Notes: a model not told the origin generated them from the sequence alone. DNA of 64,000 bases from Azohydromonas lata NBRC 102462 (GCF_001571085.1 NZ_BCTC01000011.1:1-64000), one strand, 5' to 3'. Shown: positions 25,485-34,888, counted from the first letter of the stretch. Made by a program: numbers and translations.

Positions 25485-26270
25485 ATGGCCGCGCCCCGGC
25501 TCGTGGCCGATGCGGCGCCGGCCGGCGCCGTGCCGCAGGGCAGCGTGTGGCGCCACCCCGAGGCGCGCCACGCCGTGCACCTGTCCGGCGCCGAGGTGGG
25601 CTACGCGCTGCGGCGCAGCGCCCGCCGCAGCATCGGCCTGGTGGTGGACGCGCAGGGCCTGCGCGTGGCCGCCCCGCGCCACGCCACGCTGGCGCAGGTG
25701 GAGCAGGCGCTGCACGCCAAGGCGGCCTGGATACTGCGCCACCTCGCCGCGCAGCGGCAGCAGTCGCTGCGCCGCCGCGAGGTGCAGCCGGTGTGGGGCC
25801 CCGAAGCCGAGCTTCCCTTCCTGGGCGAGCGCCTGTCGCTGCGGCCGCAGGCCGCGGCCTGGCAGCTCGACGCCGCCGCCGCGCTGCTGCACGCGCCGCT
25901 GCCCGCCGAGGCGCCGCCGGCGCAATGGGCCGCCGCGCTGCGCGAGTGGCTGCGCGCGCGGGCGCTGGCGCATTTCCGTGAGCGCTGCGCCCTCCATGCG
26001 CCGCTGATGGGTGTGCGGCCGTCGCGCGTGGCGCTGTCTGCCGCCGTGACGCGCTGGGGCAGCGCCAGCGCCGCGGGCGTGATCCGCCTGAACTGGCGCC
26101 TGGTGCACCTGGCGCCCGCGCTCATCGACTACGTGGTGGTGCACGAGCTGGCCCACCTGCGCGAGATGAACCACAGCGCCGCCTTCTGGGCTCATGTGCG
26201 CGCCGTGCTGCCGGACTTCGCCGCCCGCCGCGCCGCGCTGCGCGCCGCGGTGCTGCCCTCGCTGGACTGA
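25485..26270 (+). CDS. YgjP-like M48-related zinc metallopeptidase (DUF45)
   Basis: Predicted zinc metalloprotease of the YgjP/WLM group, 261 aa, cytosolic with no signal peptide. The C-terminal domain carries TRWGSASAAGVIRLNWRLV and the metal site VVHELAHLREMNHSAAFW (HExxH plus a downstream His). The N-terminal part is basic and variable (ALRRSARRSIGLVVDAQGLRVAAP). It is last in the glyQ operon, 2 bases after plsC. A strong terminator lies 200 bases downstream. The substrate is unknown. Confidence 0.85.
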   Translation: MAAPRLVADAAPAGAVPQGSVWRHPEARHAVHLSGAEVGYALRRSARRSIGLVVDAQGLRVAAPRHATLAQVEQALHAKAAWILRHLAAQRQQSLRRREVQPVWGPEAELPFLGERLSLRPQAAAWQLDAAAALLHAPLPAEAPPAQWAAALREWLRARALAHFRERCALHAPLMGVRPSRVALSAAVTRWGSASAAGVIRLNWRLVHLAPALIDYVVVHELAHLREMNHSAAFWAHVRAVLPDFAARRAALRAAVLPSLD

Positions 26271-26468
26271 GCAAGCCGGCGTCAGCGCCCGTCAGGTTCT
26301 CGGCCCCGGCCCTCACGCCGGCAGGGCGAGCCGTGCATTAGTCACAATTTGTCACCCATTCGGGGGCCCTGCAAATGAGGGGGGTTGCTGCAGACTGGCC
26401 CTTCGCTGTCCATGACGGCGTGCACCGCGGGAGGCGCCGCGTTCGACGGCAAGGGCGGTGCACGGGCA

Positions 26469-26502
26469 GGGCCTGTTACTCACGTGACAGGCCCTTCTTC
26501 TT
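26469..26502 (+). terminator. Strong intrinsic terminator
   Basis: GGGCCTGTTAC pairs with GTGACAGGCCC (one T-G wobble) around a TCAC loop: an 11-bp stem followed by TTCTTCTT. It lies about 200 bases past the YgjP-like gene and probably ends the glyQ-glyS-gmhB-plsC operon. Confidence 0.75.
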
Positions 26503-26549
26503 GGCGGACGGTTCAGGGCAGGGTTTGGGCGAAGTCATGGCGGGCCAGT

Positions 26550-26626
26550 GTTCAGTTTCGTGCCCGGTGAGCCCCCATTGAATGGGCTTCATCGTTCAGA
26601 TTTCTGAACAATGCGGCCGGCGGAAA
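26550..26626 (-). repeat. Composite two-palindrome intergenic repeat, copy 2
   Basis: Same element as 3228-3303. CCCATT-G-AATGGG (26574-26586), 3-base spacer, then the 24-bp inverted repeat with arms CATCGTTCAGA/TCTGAACAATG around TT (26590-26613), then CGGCC. It lies about 30 bases past the stop of the minus-strand MBL hydrolase gene, matching the position of copy 1. The two copies differ by a one-base indel and scattered substitutions, several outside the palindromic arms. Confidence 0.75.
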
Positions 26627-26656
26627 AGTGCCTTGTCCGCCTTATAGGAGGCCCGC

Positions 26657-27727
26657 TCAGGGCTTGGTGAACCGCCAGACGCCGTCCGCATCCGCCTGGC
26701 GGCGCAGCCGGCCGTCCAGCCACAGCGCGTGCAGGTGGGCGATGGCTTCGCCCATGGCGAAGGTGGTCTGGTGCAGGTCCAGCGGGCGGCGGAACAGCAC
26801 GGGCAGCAGCGCGGCGGCGTCCATGGGCCGCTCGGCGCAGGCCTGCAGCACTTCGCCCAGCCGCTCGTCGTGGTGCTCGCGCAGTTGCGCCACGCGCGCA
26901 TGCAGCCCCGTGAAAGGCTTGCCGTGCGAGGGCAGCACCAGGGTGCCGGCCGGCAGCGGCGTGAAGCGCTCCAGCGACGCGAGGTACAGCGGCAGCGGGT
27001 TGGCTTCCGGTTCCACGTCCAGCACGCTGACGTTGGTGGAGATGCGCGGCAGCAGCATGTCGCCGGAAATCAGCACGCCCAGCGCCGGGCAGTGCAGGCT
27101 GATGTGCTCCGGCGCGTGGCCGTAGCCGGCGATGCAGTGCCAGTCGTGGCCGCCCATGGGCAGCCGCAGGCCGTCCAGCAGCCGCGCGTATTGCGCCGGC
27201 ACCTCGGGGACCATGCTGGCGTAGTAGCTGCCGCGCTGTCGCACCTTCTCCAGCGCGTCCGGGTCCGTGAGGCCGTGGCTGCCGAAGAAGGCCGCGGCGC
27301 TGTCGCCGCCATGGCCCGTGCTGCTGCGGCTGCCGTGTTGGGCGGCGAGGTAGTCGGTGGCGCTGATCCACAGGCGGCAGCCCCAGCGCGCGGTGAGCCA
27401 CTGCGCCAGGCCGATGTGGTCGGGGTGCATGTGCGTCACCACCAGGCGCAGCAGCGGCAGCCCGTCCAGCCCGGTTTCGAAGACCTGTTCCCAGGCGGCG
27501 CGGGTGGCGTCGCTGGCGATGCCGGTGTCCACCGCCGTCCAGCCCTCGCGGCCGTCCACGCGGTCGCGCAGCAGCCACAGGTTGATGTGGTCCAGCGCGA
27601 AGGGCAGCCCCATGCGCAGCCAGCGCACGCCCGGGGCGATGTCCAGGGCCTGGCCCGGCGCGGGCAACCGGTCGCCCAGGGGGTAAGTCAACGGAGAAGG
27701 CTGGGGGCGGTGCTGCGGGGCGGTCAT
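26657..27727 (-). CDS. Metallo-beta-lactamase-fold hydrolase
   Basis: MBL-fold hydrolase of 356 aa. The metal signature VTHMHPDHIGLAQWL (HxHxDH) is at about residue 98, further metal ligands in the His of GYGHAPEHIS and the Asp of LISGDMLL, and the terminal His in LPSHGKPF. A C-terminal winged-helix-like domain (about 270-356, LREHHDERLGEVLQACAERPMDAAALLPVLF) is typical of the LACTB2/glyoxalase II-like group. Cytosolic. The substrate may be a thioester or lactone, but that is not determinable here. It is divergent from the thioesterase gene, which may hint at related acyl-thioester chemistry. Confidence 0.85.
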   Translation of the reverse strand: MTAPQHRPQPSPLTYPLGDRLPAPGQALDIAPGVRWLRMGLPFALDHINLWLLRDRVDGREGWTAVDTGIASDATRAAWEQVFETGLDGLPLLRLVVTHMHPDHIGLAQWLTARWGCRLWISATDYLAAQHGSRSSTGHGGDSAAAFFGSHGLTDPDALEKVRQRGSYYASMVPEVPAQYARLLDGLRLPMGGHDWHCIAGYGHAPEHISLHCPALGVLISGDMLLPRISTNVSVLDVEPEANPLPLYLASLERFTPLPAGTLVLPSHGKPFTGLHARVAQLREHHDERLGEVLQACAERPMDAAALLPVLFRRPLDLHQTTFAMGEAIAHLHALWLDGRLRRQADADGVWRFTKP

Positions 27728-27794
27728 GCGCGGGCAGTGTAGTGACCCCCCCTTAAAATCCGGGGATTCGCGCCGAGTACCCGGAGGAGGATTG

Positions 27795-28250
27795 ATGAGC
27801 TTCGTTCCCGCAGACGCCGGCTATGCACAGCGCGTGCGCGACAACTTCGCCCGCCAGGGCGCCATGCGCACGCTCGGAGCCTCGCTGGAGGTGGTGGAGC
27901 CGGGCCATGTGGTCATCGTCGTGCGCCACAAGCCGGAGCTGGCCCAACAGCACGGTTTCATGCACGCCGGCATGCTCACCACCGCGCTGGACTCCGCCTG
28001 CGGCTACGCCGCCTTCTCGCTCATGCCGGCCGAGGCCTCGGTGCTGTCGGTGGAGTTCAAGGTCAACCTGCTGGCGCCCGCGCAGGGCCCCTGGCTGCGT
28101 TGCGAGGCCCGCGTGCTCAAGGCCGGGCGCACCATCAGCGTGGTCGAGGGCCGCGCGCTGCAGCACGACGGCGGCGGCCCCGAAAAGCTCGTGGCCACCA
28201 TGACCGCCACCATGTTCACCGTGCAGGGCCGCCCCGACGTCCAGGGCTGA
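27795..28250 (+). CDS. PaaI-family hotdog thioesterase
   Basis: Acyl-CoA thioesterase of the PaaI/YigI hotdog family, 151 aa. The family helix and active site read HGFMHAGMLTTALDSACGYAAFSL (His-Gly-x-x-His-Ala-Gly), followed by SVLSVEFKVNLLAPAQGPWLRCEARVLKAGRT. The ATG at 27795 is 5 bases after GGAGGA. A TAAAAT box at 27754-27759 could be its -10. The cognate acyl group is not known. Its neighbours include the MBL hydrolase (divergent) and, further down, thiolase and SDR genes. Confidence 0.88.
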   Translation: MSFVPADAGYAQRVRDNFARQGAMRTLGASLEVVEPGHVVIVVRHKPELAQQHGFMHAGMLTTALDSACGYAAFSLMPAEASVLSVEFKVNLLAPAQGPWLRCEARVLKAGRTISVVEGRALQHDGGGPEKLVATMTATMFTVQGRPDVQG

Positions 28251-28354
28251 CGCCGCCTCACCGCCCGCCGCCGGTGCGCTCGCAAGCGCTGTGCGCGGCC
28301 CCGGATCGCGCCGCCAGAAGATTTCCCCCGTTCCATAAGAAATGACTCCCCGCC

Positions 28355-29119
28355 ATGTCCAATGAACTGAAAGACCTCTTCGAGCGCAACCGCCAGTGGG
28401 CCGACGAGACCGAGGCCCGCGAGCCGGGCTTCTTCTCCCGGCTGCTCAAGCAGCAGACGCCGCAGTACCTGTGGATAGGCTGCGCCGACTCGCGCGTGCC
28501 GGCCAACGAGCTGGTGGGGCTGCTGCCGGGCGAGCTGTTCGTCCACCGCAACGTGGCCAACGTGGTGGCGCACTCGGACCTCAACTCCCTGTCGGTGCTG
28601 CAGTTCGCGGTGGACGCGCTGCGGGTGCAGCACGTCATCGTGGTGGGTCACTCCAACTGCGGCGGCGTCAAGGCCGCGCTGCACGACCTGCGCGTGGGCC
28701 TGGTGGACAACTGGCTGCGCCACGTGCAGGACGTGCGCGACAAGCACCGCGACTGGCTGTTCAGCATTCCGGCCGATCTGCGCACCGACGCGCTGTGCGA
28801 GCTCAACGTGCTGGAGCAGGCGCTCAATGTCTGCCAGACCACGGTGGTCAAGGACGCCTGGCAGCGCGGCCAGAGCGTGGTGGTGCACGGCTGGGTGTAC
28901 GGCCTGCACAACGGGCTGCTGCAGGACCTGCGCATGACCGTGGGCAGCCCCGACGACGTGGCCCCGGCCTACGAGCAGGCGCTGCGCGCCGTGAAGGCCC
29001 GCGCGGCGGCGCAGCAGGCCGACATCGCCCCGGCCCCCGCGCCGGCTCCCGCACCGGCCCCGGTCGCCGACGCCCAGACCGGCAGCGGCGCTGCCGACCT
29101 CGGCCCGCTGAGCTCCTGA
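28355..29119 (+). CDS. can: Beta-class carbonic anhydrase
   Basis: Interconverts CO2 and bicarbonate for carboxylation and pH balance; cytosolic, 254 aa. Zinc ligands and the catalytic dyad are visible in [12 protein letters not shown] (Cys, Asp-Arg) and [14 protein letters not shown] (His, Cys). Further family sequence is [10 protein letters not shown] and [16 protein letters not shown]. The last ~30 residues are a Pro-Ala alternation (repeated APAP) ending in a Gly/Ser-rich tail, an extension not needed for catalysis. It lies 69 bases upstream of aceK. Confidence 0.95.
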   Translation: MSNELKDLFERNRQWADETEAREPGFFSRLLKQQTPQYLWIGCADSRVPANELVGLLPGELFVHRNVANVVAHSDLNSLSVLQFAVDALRVQHVIVVGHSNCGGVKAALHDLRVGLVDNWLRHVQDVRDKHRDWLFSIPADLRTDALCELNVLEQALNVCQTTVVKDAWQRGQSVVVHGWVYGLHNGLLQDLRMTVGSPDDVAPAYEQALRAVKARAAAQQADIAPAPAPAPAPAPVADAQTGSGAADLGPLSS

Positions 29120-29187
29120 CGGGGCGGCGGGCCAGCCCCGCGGCAGGTCGGCCCTGCACAAGACACAAGATCCCAGGAGACAAGGCC

Positions 29188-31035
29188 GTGACCCACAACC
29201 CCCCCAGCCTCTTTCCGCGCGTGCTGGACGATGGCCGTGCCTACGCCATCGCCGGTGCGCTGCTGGAGGGTTTCAACCGCCACTACCGGCTGTTCCGAGA
29301 AACCAGCGCCGCGGCCAAGCAGCGCTTCGAACAGGCGGACTGGCACGGCCAGCAGCGCGCGCAGCGCGAGCGCATCGAGTTCTACGACGTGCGCGTGGAG
29401 GAGGCCGCCGAACGGCTGCAGACCGAGTTCCAGGCCTCCTCGCTGCCCATGGACACCTGGCAGCAGGTGAAGCTCCACTACATCGGACTGCTGGTGAACC
29501 ACCACCAGCCCGAGCTGGCCGAGACCTTCTTCAACTCGGTCACGACCAAGATCCTTCACCACAACTACTTCCACAACGACTTCATCTTCGTCCGCCCGGC
29601 CGTTTCCACCGAGTACATCGAGAACGACGAGCCCGCCGCGGCGCCCACCTACCGCGCCTACTACCCCACGCCCGCGACGCTGCGCGAGACGCTGCAGCGC
29701 ATCGTCCACAACTTCCAGCTCGCGCTGCCCTTCGAGGACTTCCAGCGCGACCTGGACGACGTGCTGGAGGCGCTGCGCCGCCAGTTGGGCGACGTGCGTT
29801 GGCGCACCAATTTCCAGATCCAGGTCCTGTCCTCGATGTTCTTCCGCAACAAGGGCGGCTACATCGTGGGCAAGATCGTCAACGGCTTCCACGAGACCTC
29901 GTTCGTGTTGCCCATCCTGCACGCGCAGGAGGGCCAGTCGCTGGCGATAGACGCGGCGCTCTTCGGTGAGGAGGAGCTGCTGCTGCTGTTCAGCTTCGCG
30001 CGCGCCTACTTCATGGTGAACATGGAGATTCCCGCGGCCTACGTGCAGTTCCTGCGCAGCCTCATGCCGCGCAAGCCGCGCTCGGAGCTCTACAGCGCGC
30101 TGGGTTTGCAGAAGCAGGGCAAGAACCTGTTCTACCGGGACTTCCTCTATCACCAGCGCCATTCCGGCGACAAGTTCCGCATCGCGCCGGGCATCAAGGG
30201 CATGGTGATGCTGGTGTTCGACCTGCCGAGCTTTCCCTTCGTCTTCAAGGCCATCAAGGACTTCTTCCCGGCGCCCAAGGAGACCACGCGCGAGCTGGTG
30301 CAGGGCAAGTACCAGCTCGTGAAGACGCACGACCGCGTGGGCCGCATGGCCGACACGCTGGAGTACAGCAACGTGGCCTTCCCGCGCGTGCGCTTCGAGG
30401 ACGCGCTGGTGCAGGAGCTGCTGCACCACTGTCCAAGCCAGGTGGAAATTTCCGACCGCGACGGCGACGGGCAGGTGGAGGTCATCCTCAAGCACGTCTA
30501 CATCGAGCGCCGCATGATCCCGCTGAACATCTACCTGCAGGAGGCCACGCCCCAGCAGCTGGAGCACGCGGTGATCGAGTACGGCAACGCCATCAAGGAC
30601 CTCGTGGCCGCCAACATCTTCCCCGGCGACATGCTGTGGAAGAACTTCGGCGTGACGCGCCACGGCAAGGTGGTGTTCTACGACTACGACGAGATCGAGT
30701 ACCTCACCGACTGCAACTTCCGCCGCGTGCCCACGCCGCGCAACGAGGAGGAGGAGATGTCCGGCGAGATCTGGTACCACGTCGGCCCAAAGGACGTGTT
30801 CCCGGAAACGTTCGAACCCTTCCTGCTGGGCAACGCCAGCGTGCGCGAGGTGTTCATGAAGCACCACGCCGACCTGCTCGACGCAGACTTCTGGAACACG
30901 CACAAGCAGCGCATCCTGGCCGGGCACGTGCACGACGTGTTCCCCTACGAGCCGCACAAGCGTTTCATCCACCAGCGCGCGGCGCGCGCCGCCGCCGAGG
31001 CCGGCACGGACACCGGCGCAGCCCAACGGGGCTGA
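29188..31035 (+). CDS. aceK: Isocitrate dehydrogenase kinase/phosphatase
   Basis: Bifunctional enzyme that phosphorylates and dephosphorylates isocitrate dehydrogenase, switching carbon between the TCA cycle and the glyoxylate bypass; 615 aa. An N-terminal regulatory half contains [25 protein letters not shown] and the conserved [22 protein letters not shown]. The kinase half contains [23 protein letters not shown] (ATP loop), [26 protein letters not shown] (catalytic loop and Asp) and a C-terminal HQRAA tail. The GTG at 29188 follows CAGGAG. Glyoxylate enzymes are not in this window, but the acetate symporter is, which fits growth on acetate. Confidence 0.96.
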   Translation: MTHNPPSLFPRVLDDGRAYAIAGALLEGFNRHYRLFRETSAAAKQRFEQADWHGQQRAQRERIEFYDVRVEEAAERLQTEFQASSLPMDTWQQVKLHYIGLLVNHHQPELAETFFNSVTTKILHHNYFHNDFIFVRPAVSTEYIENDEPAAAPTYRAYYPTPATLRETLQRIVHNFQLALPFEDFQRDLDDVLEALRRQLGDVRWRTNFQIQVLSSMFFRNKGGYIVGKIVNGFHETSFVLPILHAQEGQSLAIDAALFGEEELLLLFSFARAYFMVNMEIPAAYVQFLRSLMPRKPRSELYSALGLQKQGKNLFYRDFLYHQRHSGDKFRIAPGIKGMVMLVFDLPSFPFVFKAIKDFFPAPKETTRELVQGKYQLVKTHDRVGRMADTLEYSNVAFPRVRFEDALVQELLHHCPSQVEISDRDGDGQVEVILKHVYIERRMIPLNIYLQEATPQQLEHAVIEYGNAIKDLVAANIFPGDMLWKNFGVTRHGKVVFYDYDEIEYLTDCNFRRVPTPRNEEEEMSGEIWYHVGPKDVFPETFEPFLLGNASVREVFMKHHADLLDADFWNTHKQRILAGHVHDVFPYEPHKRFIHQRAARAAAEAGTDTGAAQRG

Positions 31036-31097
31036 GCCCGCCTGGCTTGCGTCCCGCCGCCGCCACACGGACTGACCGAGAGAAGAGGAGCGCAACC

Positions 31098-32276
31098 ATG
31101 GCTGATTCCGTCGTCATCGTCTCCGCGGCCCGCACGCCCATTGGGGGGCTGCTGGGCGATTTCGCATCGCTGCAGGCCTGGGAGCTGGGCGCCGTGGCCC
31201 TACGCGCCGCCGTGGAGCGCGCCGGGCTGCCCGGCGACGCGGTGGACGAGGTGCTCATGGGCAACTGCCTCATGGCCGGCCAGGGCCAGGCGCCCGCGCG
31301 CCAGGCCCTGCGCCGCGCCGGCCTGCCCGACGCCACCGGGGCGGTGACCCTCTCCAAGATGTGCGGGTCGGGCATGCGCGCCATGATGTTCGCGCACGAC
31401 ATGCTCCTGGCCGGCAGCGCCGACGCCCTGGTGGCCGGCGGCATGGAGAGCATGACCAACGCGCCGCACTTGATGTTCGCCCGCAAGGGCGTGAAGTACG
31501 GCGCCGCCGCCCTGTACGACCACATGGCCCTGGACGGCCTGGAAGACGCCTACGACCGCGGCAAGGCCATGGGCGTGTTCGCCGAGACCTGCGTGTCGCA
31601 GTTCGGCTTCACCCGCGAGGCCATGGAGGCCTACGCCGTCGCCTCCACCCAGCGCGCCAGGCAGGCCAACGAGGACGGCCGTTTCGATTGGGAAATTGCC
31701 CCGGTGACCGTGGCCGGCCGCGGCGGCGACACCGTCTTCAAGCACGACGAGCAGCCCTTCAAGGCCAAGCTGGACAAGATCGCCGGGCTGAAGCCGGCGT
31801 TCAAGAAGGACGGCACCATCACCGCCGCCACCGCCTCCAGCATTTCCGACGGCGCCGCCGCGCTGGTGCTCCTGCGCGAGTCCACCGCGGCGCAGCGGGG
31901 CTTGAAGCCGCTGGCGCGCATCGCCGCGCACGCCGTGCACGCGCAGGCGCCGGAGCTGTTCACAACGGCGCCGGCGGGCTCCATCGAGAAGGTCTTGAAG
32001 AAGGCCGGCTGGCGCAAGGAGCAGGTGGACCTGTGGGAGGTCAACGAGGCCTTTGCCGCCGTGACCATGGCCGCGATGTCGGCGCTGGAGCTGCCGCACG
32101 ACATCGTCAACGTGCACGGCGGCGCCGTGGCGCTGGGCCACCCCATTGGCGCCAGCGGCGCGCGCATCGTCGTGACGCTCCTGGGCGCGCTGCGCCAGCG
32201 CGGCCTCAAGCGCGGCGTGGCGTCGCTGTGCATTGGCGGCGGCGAGGCCACGGCGCTGGCGCTGGAGCTGCTCTGA
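31098..32276 (+). CDS. Acetyl-CoA acetyltransferase (thiolase)
   Basis: Thiolase II-type enzyme for acetoacetyl-CoA synthesis or beta-oxidation; 392 aa. The three active-site regions are intact: the acylated Cys in LSKMCGSGMRAMM (about residue 89), NEAFAAVTM and HGGAVALGHPIGASGARI (catalytic His), and the second Cys in SLCIGGGEATAL. GAAR-like VSAARTPIGG opens the protein. GAGGAG precedes the ATG at 31098. It lies 62 bases after aceK and is followed by an SDR gene with which it probably forms a unit. It could supply acetoacetyl-CoA for polyhydroxybutyrate or fatty-acid turnover. Confidence 0.93.
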   Translation: MADSVVIVSAARTPIGGLLGDFASLQAWELGAVALRAAVERAGLPGDAVDEVLMGNCLMAGQGQAPARQALRRAGLPDATGAVTLSKMCGSGMRAMMFAHDMLLAGSADALVAGGMESMTNAPHLMFARKGVKYGAAALYDHMALDGLEDAYDRGKAMGVFAETCVSQFGFTREAMEAYAVASTQRARQANEDGRFDWEIAPVTVAGRGGDTVFKHDEQPFKAKLDKIAGLKPAFKKDGTITAATASSISDGAAALVLLRESTAAQRGLKPLARIAAHAVHAQAPELFTTAPAGSIEKVLKKAGWRKEQVDLWEVNEAFAAVTMAAMSALELPHDIVNVHGGAVALGHPIGASGARIVVTLLGALRQRGLKRGVASLCIGGGEATALALELL

Positions 32277-32320
32277 GCACGCCTGCGCGCCCCGAACGAA
32301 ATACCACCGAGGAAACACAG

Positions 32321-32986
32321 ATGCAAAAGGTTCTGGTGATTGGCGCCTCGCGCGGCATTGGCCTGGAGTTCGTGCGCCAGTACCGCGAGGCGGGCGCGCA
32401 GGTCTGGGCCACGGCACGCGGTGAGCATTGCGCGGCGGTGCAGGCCCTGGGCGCCACCTGCTGGGAGCTGGACGTGGCCGACGCCGCCAGCGCCTCCTCG
32501 CTGAGCTGGCGGCTGGACGGATTGAACCTGGATGCGGCCATCTACTGCGCCGGCCTGTACGGGCCGGACACGGCCGGGCTGGAGCCGCCCACGCAGGCCG
32601 ACTTCGACACGGTGATGCACGTCAACGTGTTGGGCGCGATGCGGCTGCTGCCGGCGATGGCCGAGGGGCTGAAGCCCGGCGGCACGCTGGCGGTGCTGTC
32701 CTCGGTGATGGCATCCATAGGCGGGCGCTCATCGACTTCCGGCTGGCTCTACCGCGCCTCCAAGGCGGCGCTGAATTCCGTGCTCAAGGACGCGGCGCTG
32801 GCGCTGCAGGGCCGCGCGCTGTGCGTGGCGCTGCACCCGGGCTGGGTGCGCACGGACATGGGCGGGCCGGCGGCCTCGCTGTCGGTGCAGGAGAGCGTGG
32901 CCGCGCAGCGCCGCGTGCTGGCCGGGCTGTCCGACAAGGACCACGGCGGGTTCCTTGGGCCGCAAGGGGAGGCGATTCCCTGGTGA
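32321..32986 (+). CDS. Short-chain dehydrogenase/reductase
   Basis: SDR of 221 aa, classical fold. The NAD(P) motif is IGASRGIGLEF at residues 7-17, the NNAG-equivalent is YCAGLYG, the catalytic Ser in LSSVMASIGG and the YxxxK in LYRASKAAL are present, and PGWVRTDMGG follows. The closest style is C-factor/sniffer-type SDRs. It lies 44 bases after the thiolase gene. GAGG before the ATG serves as ribosome-binding site. A terminator follows. The substrate is unknown. Confidence 0.9.
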   Translation: MQKVLVIGASRGIGLEFVRQYREAGAQVWATARGEHCAAVQALGATCWELDVADAASASSLSWRLDGLNLDAAIYCAGLYGPDTAGLEPPTQADFDTVMHVNVLGAMRLLPAMAEGLKPGGTLAVLSSVMASIGGRSSTSGWLYRASKAALNSVLKDAALALQGRALCVALHPGWVRTDMGGPAASLSVQESVAAQRRVLAGLSDKDHGGFLGPQGEAIPW

Positions 32987-32995
32987 TGACGTGAC

Positions 32996-33025
32996 AAGGG
33001 CCGCCTCGGTGAGCGGCCCTTTATT
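32996..33025 (+). terminator. Intrinsic terminator after the SDR gene
   Basis: AAGGGCCGC (32996-33004), 8-base loop, GCGGCCCTT (33013-33021), then TATT. A 9-bp perfect stem ending the thiolase-SDR unit. Confidence 0.75.
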
Positions 33026-33065
33026 CGTGGAAAGCGTGGACGGGCAGCCTGGGCCGCGGGCGCCT

Positions 33066-33695
33066 TCAGCGCGGCGCCGCCGGCAAATACCGCCGGTCGG
33101 AATAAGTGGCCATCCACTGCGGCCGCCAGGCCACGAAGATGGCGCAGATCATGCCGCTGAGCACCGCGTCGCTCCAGGCCACCAGCCAGCGCCCGGTGAG
33201 CACGATGGCCACGTCGCTGTTCGGGGGCAGCGGGTGGCTCAGCACCCACAGCCCGCCGGTGAGGGCCATGGCCAGCAGCGTGGCGCCAAAGCCCCGGGCC
33301 AGGATGTAGACCATCAGGTGCTGCGGCAGCCAGCGCCGCGTCACGAGGCCCAGGCCCAGGCCCATCGTGGCCGGCAGCACGCCGTTCCACACGGCCTGGT
33401 GCAGGGCGGCGAGGGCGCCGCTACCGTCGATCAGCGCCGTGCACGCGGCCACCGGCACGCAGGTGAGCACGGCCAGCGGCCAGCCGAACATCAGCACCAG
33501 CAGCGCCGCGCAGGAAAGCTGCAGCGGCGGGCCGTCCGGCAGCGAGCCCTGCAGCGACCACACCCAGGGCAGCACCACCAGCGCGGCCAGCCAGGGGTTG
33601 CGCAACTCGTCGGCGCGCAGCGTCGCCCATGGCCTGAAGCACAAGGCCACGCCACAGGCGGCGAGCAGCACGGCGAGTTCGAGCAGCATGTTCAT
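33066..33695 (-). CDS. Integral membrane protein, CbiM/ECF-permease-like
   Basis: Hydrophobic protein of about 209 aa with five to six membrane segments. The sequence WNGVLPATMGLGLGLVTRRWLP and the general spacing resemble the CbiM-type permease used as substrate-capture subunit in energy-coupling factor transporters, but no ATPase or T component is adjacent, so transport alone is an inference. The start could be ATG 33695 (MNMLLELAV) or ATG 33704; the longer in-frame extension to 33878 overlaps the divergent isomerase gene and is not credible. It is transcribed divergently from the HCCA isomerase gene. Confidence 0.6.
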   Translation of the reverse strand: MNMLLELAVLLAACGVALCFRPWATLRADELRNPWLAALVVLPWVWSLQGSLPDGPPLQLSCAALLVLMFGWPLAVLTCVPVAACTALIDGSGALAALHQAVWNGVLPATMGLGLGLVTRRWLPQHLMVYILARGFGATLLAMALTGGLWVLSHPLPPNSDVAIVLTGRWLVAWSDAVLSGMICAIFVAWRPQWMATYSDRRYLPAAPR

Positions 33696-33796
33696 ATCCG
33701 GCATCCATCGTGCCCGTGTTTTTGCGTGGCACCTTGTCCGCAGCGCAAGGGAATGCGCTGTTGCGGGCGGGCTTTCCCTGCCGCCAGCATGCGTGG

Positions 33797-34402
33797 ATGA
33801 GCTTCCCCACCCCCATCGATGTCTGGTTCGACTTTTCCTCGCCGTATGCCTACCTGGCCTCGACGTGGATAGAGCCATTGGCCGCGCGCCATGGCCGGCG
33901 CGTGCGCTGGCACGCCATGCTGTTGGGCGCCACGCTGGCCGCGGCCGAGCTGCGCCCGCCCGTGGCCTACCCGCTCAAGGGCGACTACATGCGCCGCGAC
34001 TTCGAGCGCTCGGCGCGCTTCGAGGGCGTGCCCTACCGGCCGCCGCCGCGCTTTCCCATCGCCACGCAGAACGCGGCGCGCATCTTCTGGTGGCTGCAGT
34101 CGCAGGACGAATCCCGCGCCGCCGGCTGGGCCCGCCGCGCCCTGGCCGCCTACTTCGCCGAGGGCGTGCAACTCGACGAGATGCCCGCGCTGCTGGCGCT
34201 GGCCGGGCGCTGCGGCCTGGACCCGGCGCAGGCCCAGGCCGCCTGCGCCGACCCGCAATGGAAGGCGCACCTGAAGCAGGTCAACGACCAGGCCATTGCC
34301 GCGGGTATCTTTGGCGCGCCCTGGATCGTCGTGGACGGCGAGCCCTTCTGGGGCAACGACCGCCGAGCGCACATCGAGCGCTGGCTGGCATCGCCCTTCT
34401 GA
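33797..34402 (+). CDS. 2-hydroxychromene-2-carboxylate isomerase family protein (DsbA-like fold), paralogue 1
   Basis: Kappa-class GST/DsbA-fold protein of 201 aa, named after the glutathione-dependent isomerase of naphthalene catabolism. It opens with IDVWFDFSSPYAYLAS, where the Ser aligns with the catalytic Ser of HCCA isomerase. It continues with ATQNAARIFWWLQ and the C-terminal GIFGAPWIVVDGEPFWGNDRR. No aromatic-ring operon is nearby, so the actual substrate is uncertain. A second paralogue follows at 35667. ATG 33797 begins directly before family homology; an in-frame start at 33710 overlaps the divergent gene's promoter region. Confidence 0.85.
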   Translation: MSFPTPIDVWFDFSSPYAYLASTWIEPLAARHGRRVRWHAMLLGATLAAAELRPPVAYPLKGDYMRRDFERSARFEGVPYRPPPRFPIATQNAARIFWWLQSQDESRAAGWARRALAAYFAEGVQLDEMPALLALAGRCGLDPAQAQAACADPQWKAHLKQVNDQAIAAGIFGAPWIVVDGEPFWGNDRRAHIERWLASPF

Positions 34403-34427
34403 CAAGAACCACCCTGGAGAACGAGAC

Positions 34428-34823
34428 ATGAGCAAGACCGCCCAACAAATGGTCGAGGAGGCCATGGCGCTGGTGCGCACCTGCACGCTGGACGAGGCGC
34501 TGGCGCTGCACGGCCGTGAGGACGTGCAGTTCATCGACCTGCGCGACATCCGCGAGCTGGAACGCGAGGGCACCATCCCCGGCGCCTACAACACGCCGCG
34601 CGGCATGCTGGAGTTCTGGGCCGACCCCGAGAGCCCCTACCACAAGCCCGTGTTCGCCCAGGGCAAGCAGCTCGTCCTGTTCTGCGCCGCGGGCTGGCGC
34701 TCGGCGCTGGCGACCAAGACGCTGCTGGAGATGGGCTTCGACAACGTGGCCCACGTGGACGGCGGCTTCAAGGCCTGGAAGGAGGGCGGCGGCCCCGTGG
34801 CGCCGCTGCCGCCCAAGCGCTGA
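34428..34823 (+). CDS. Rhodanese-like domain protein
   Basis: Single-domain rhodanese of 131 aa, a sulfur-carrier or sulfurtransferase fold. The active-site loop CAAGWRSALAT has the persulfide-forming Cys. Other motifs are FIDLRDIRELEREGTIPGAYNTPRGML and GFDNVAHVDGGFKAWKEGG. It lies 25 bases after the first isomerase gene with GGAGA before the ATG, so the two are likely co-transcribed. Cytosolic. The partner protein is unknown. Confidence 0.9.
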   Translation: MSKTAQQMVEEAMALVRTCTLDEALALHGREDVQFIDLRDIRELEREGTIPGAYNTPRGMLEFWADPESPYHKPVFAQGKQLVLFCAAGWRSALATKTLLEMGFDNVAHVDGGFKAWKEGGGPVAPLPPKR

Positions 34824-34888
34824 AAAGGGGCTGCCGGCGCTGGCTATAGTCCTGCGCTCGCCGCCACCCGCAGCGGCGCGAGGACGAC

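Larger units (their letters stand above)
26271..26656. other. Convergent intergenic region holding a terminator and repeat copy 2
   Basis: 386 bases without a convincing gene, between a plus-strand and a minus-strand gene. It contains a GTCAC direct pair (GTCACAATTTGTCAC, about 26340-26354), the terminator hairpin at 26469-26494 and the composite palindromic repeat at 26550-26626. Short open frames inside have no ribosome-binding site or recognisable sequence. Confidence 0.7.

Noticed and set aside
26340-26354. CRP/FNR-type site (GTCAC direct pair)
   Set aside because: It is a direct, not inverted, repeat and lies at the end of a gene between convergent genes.
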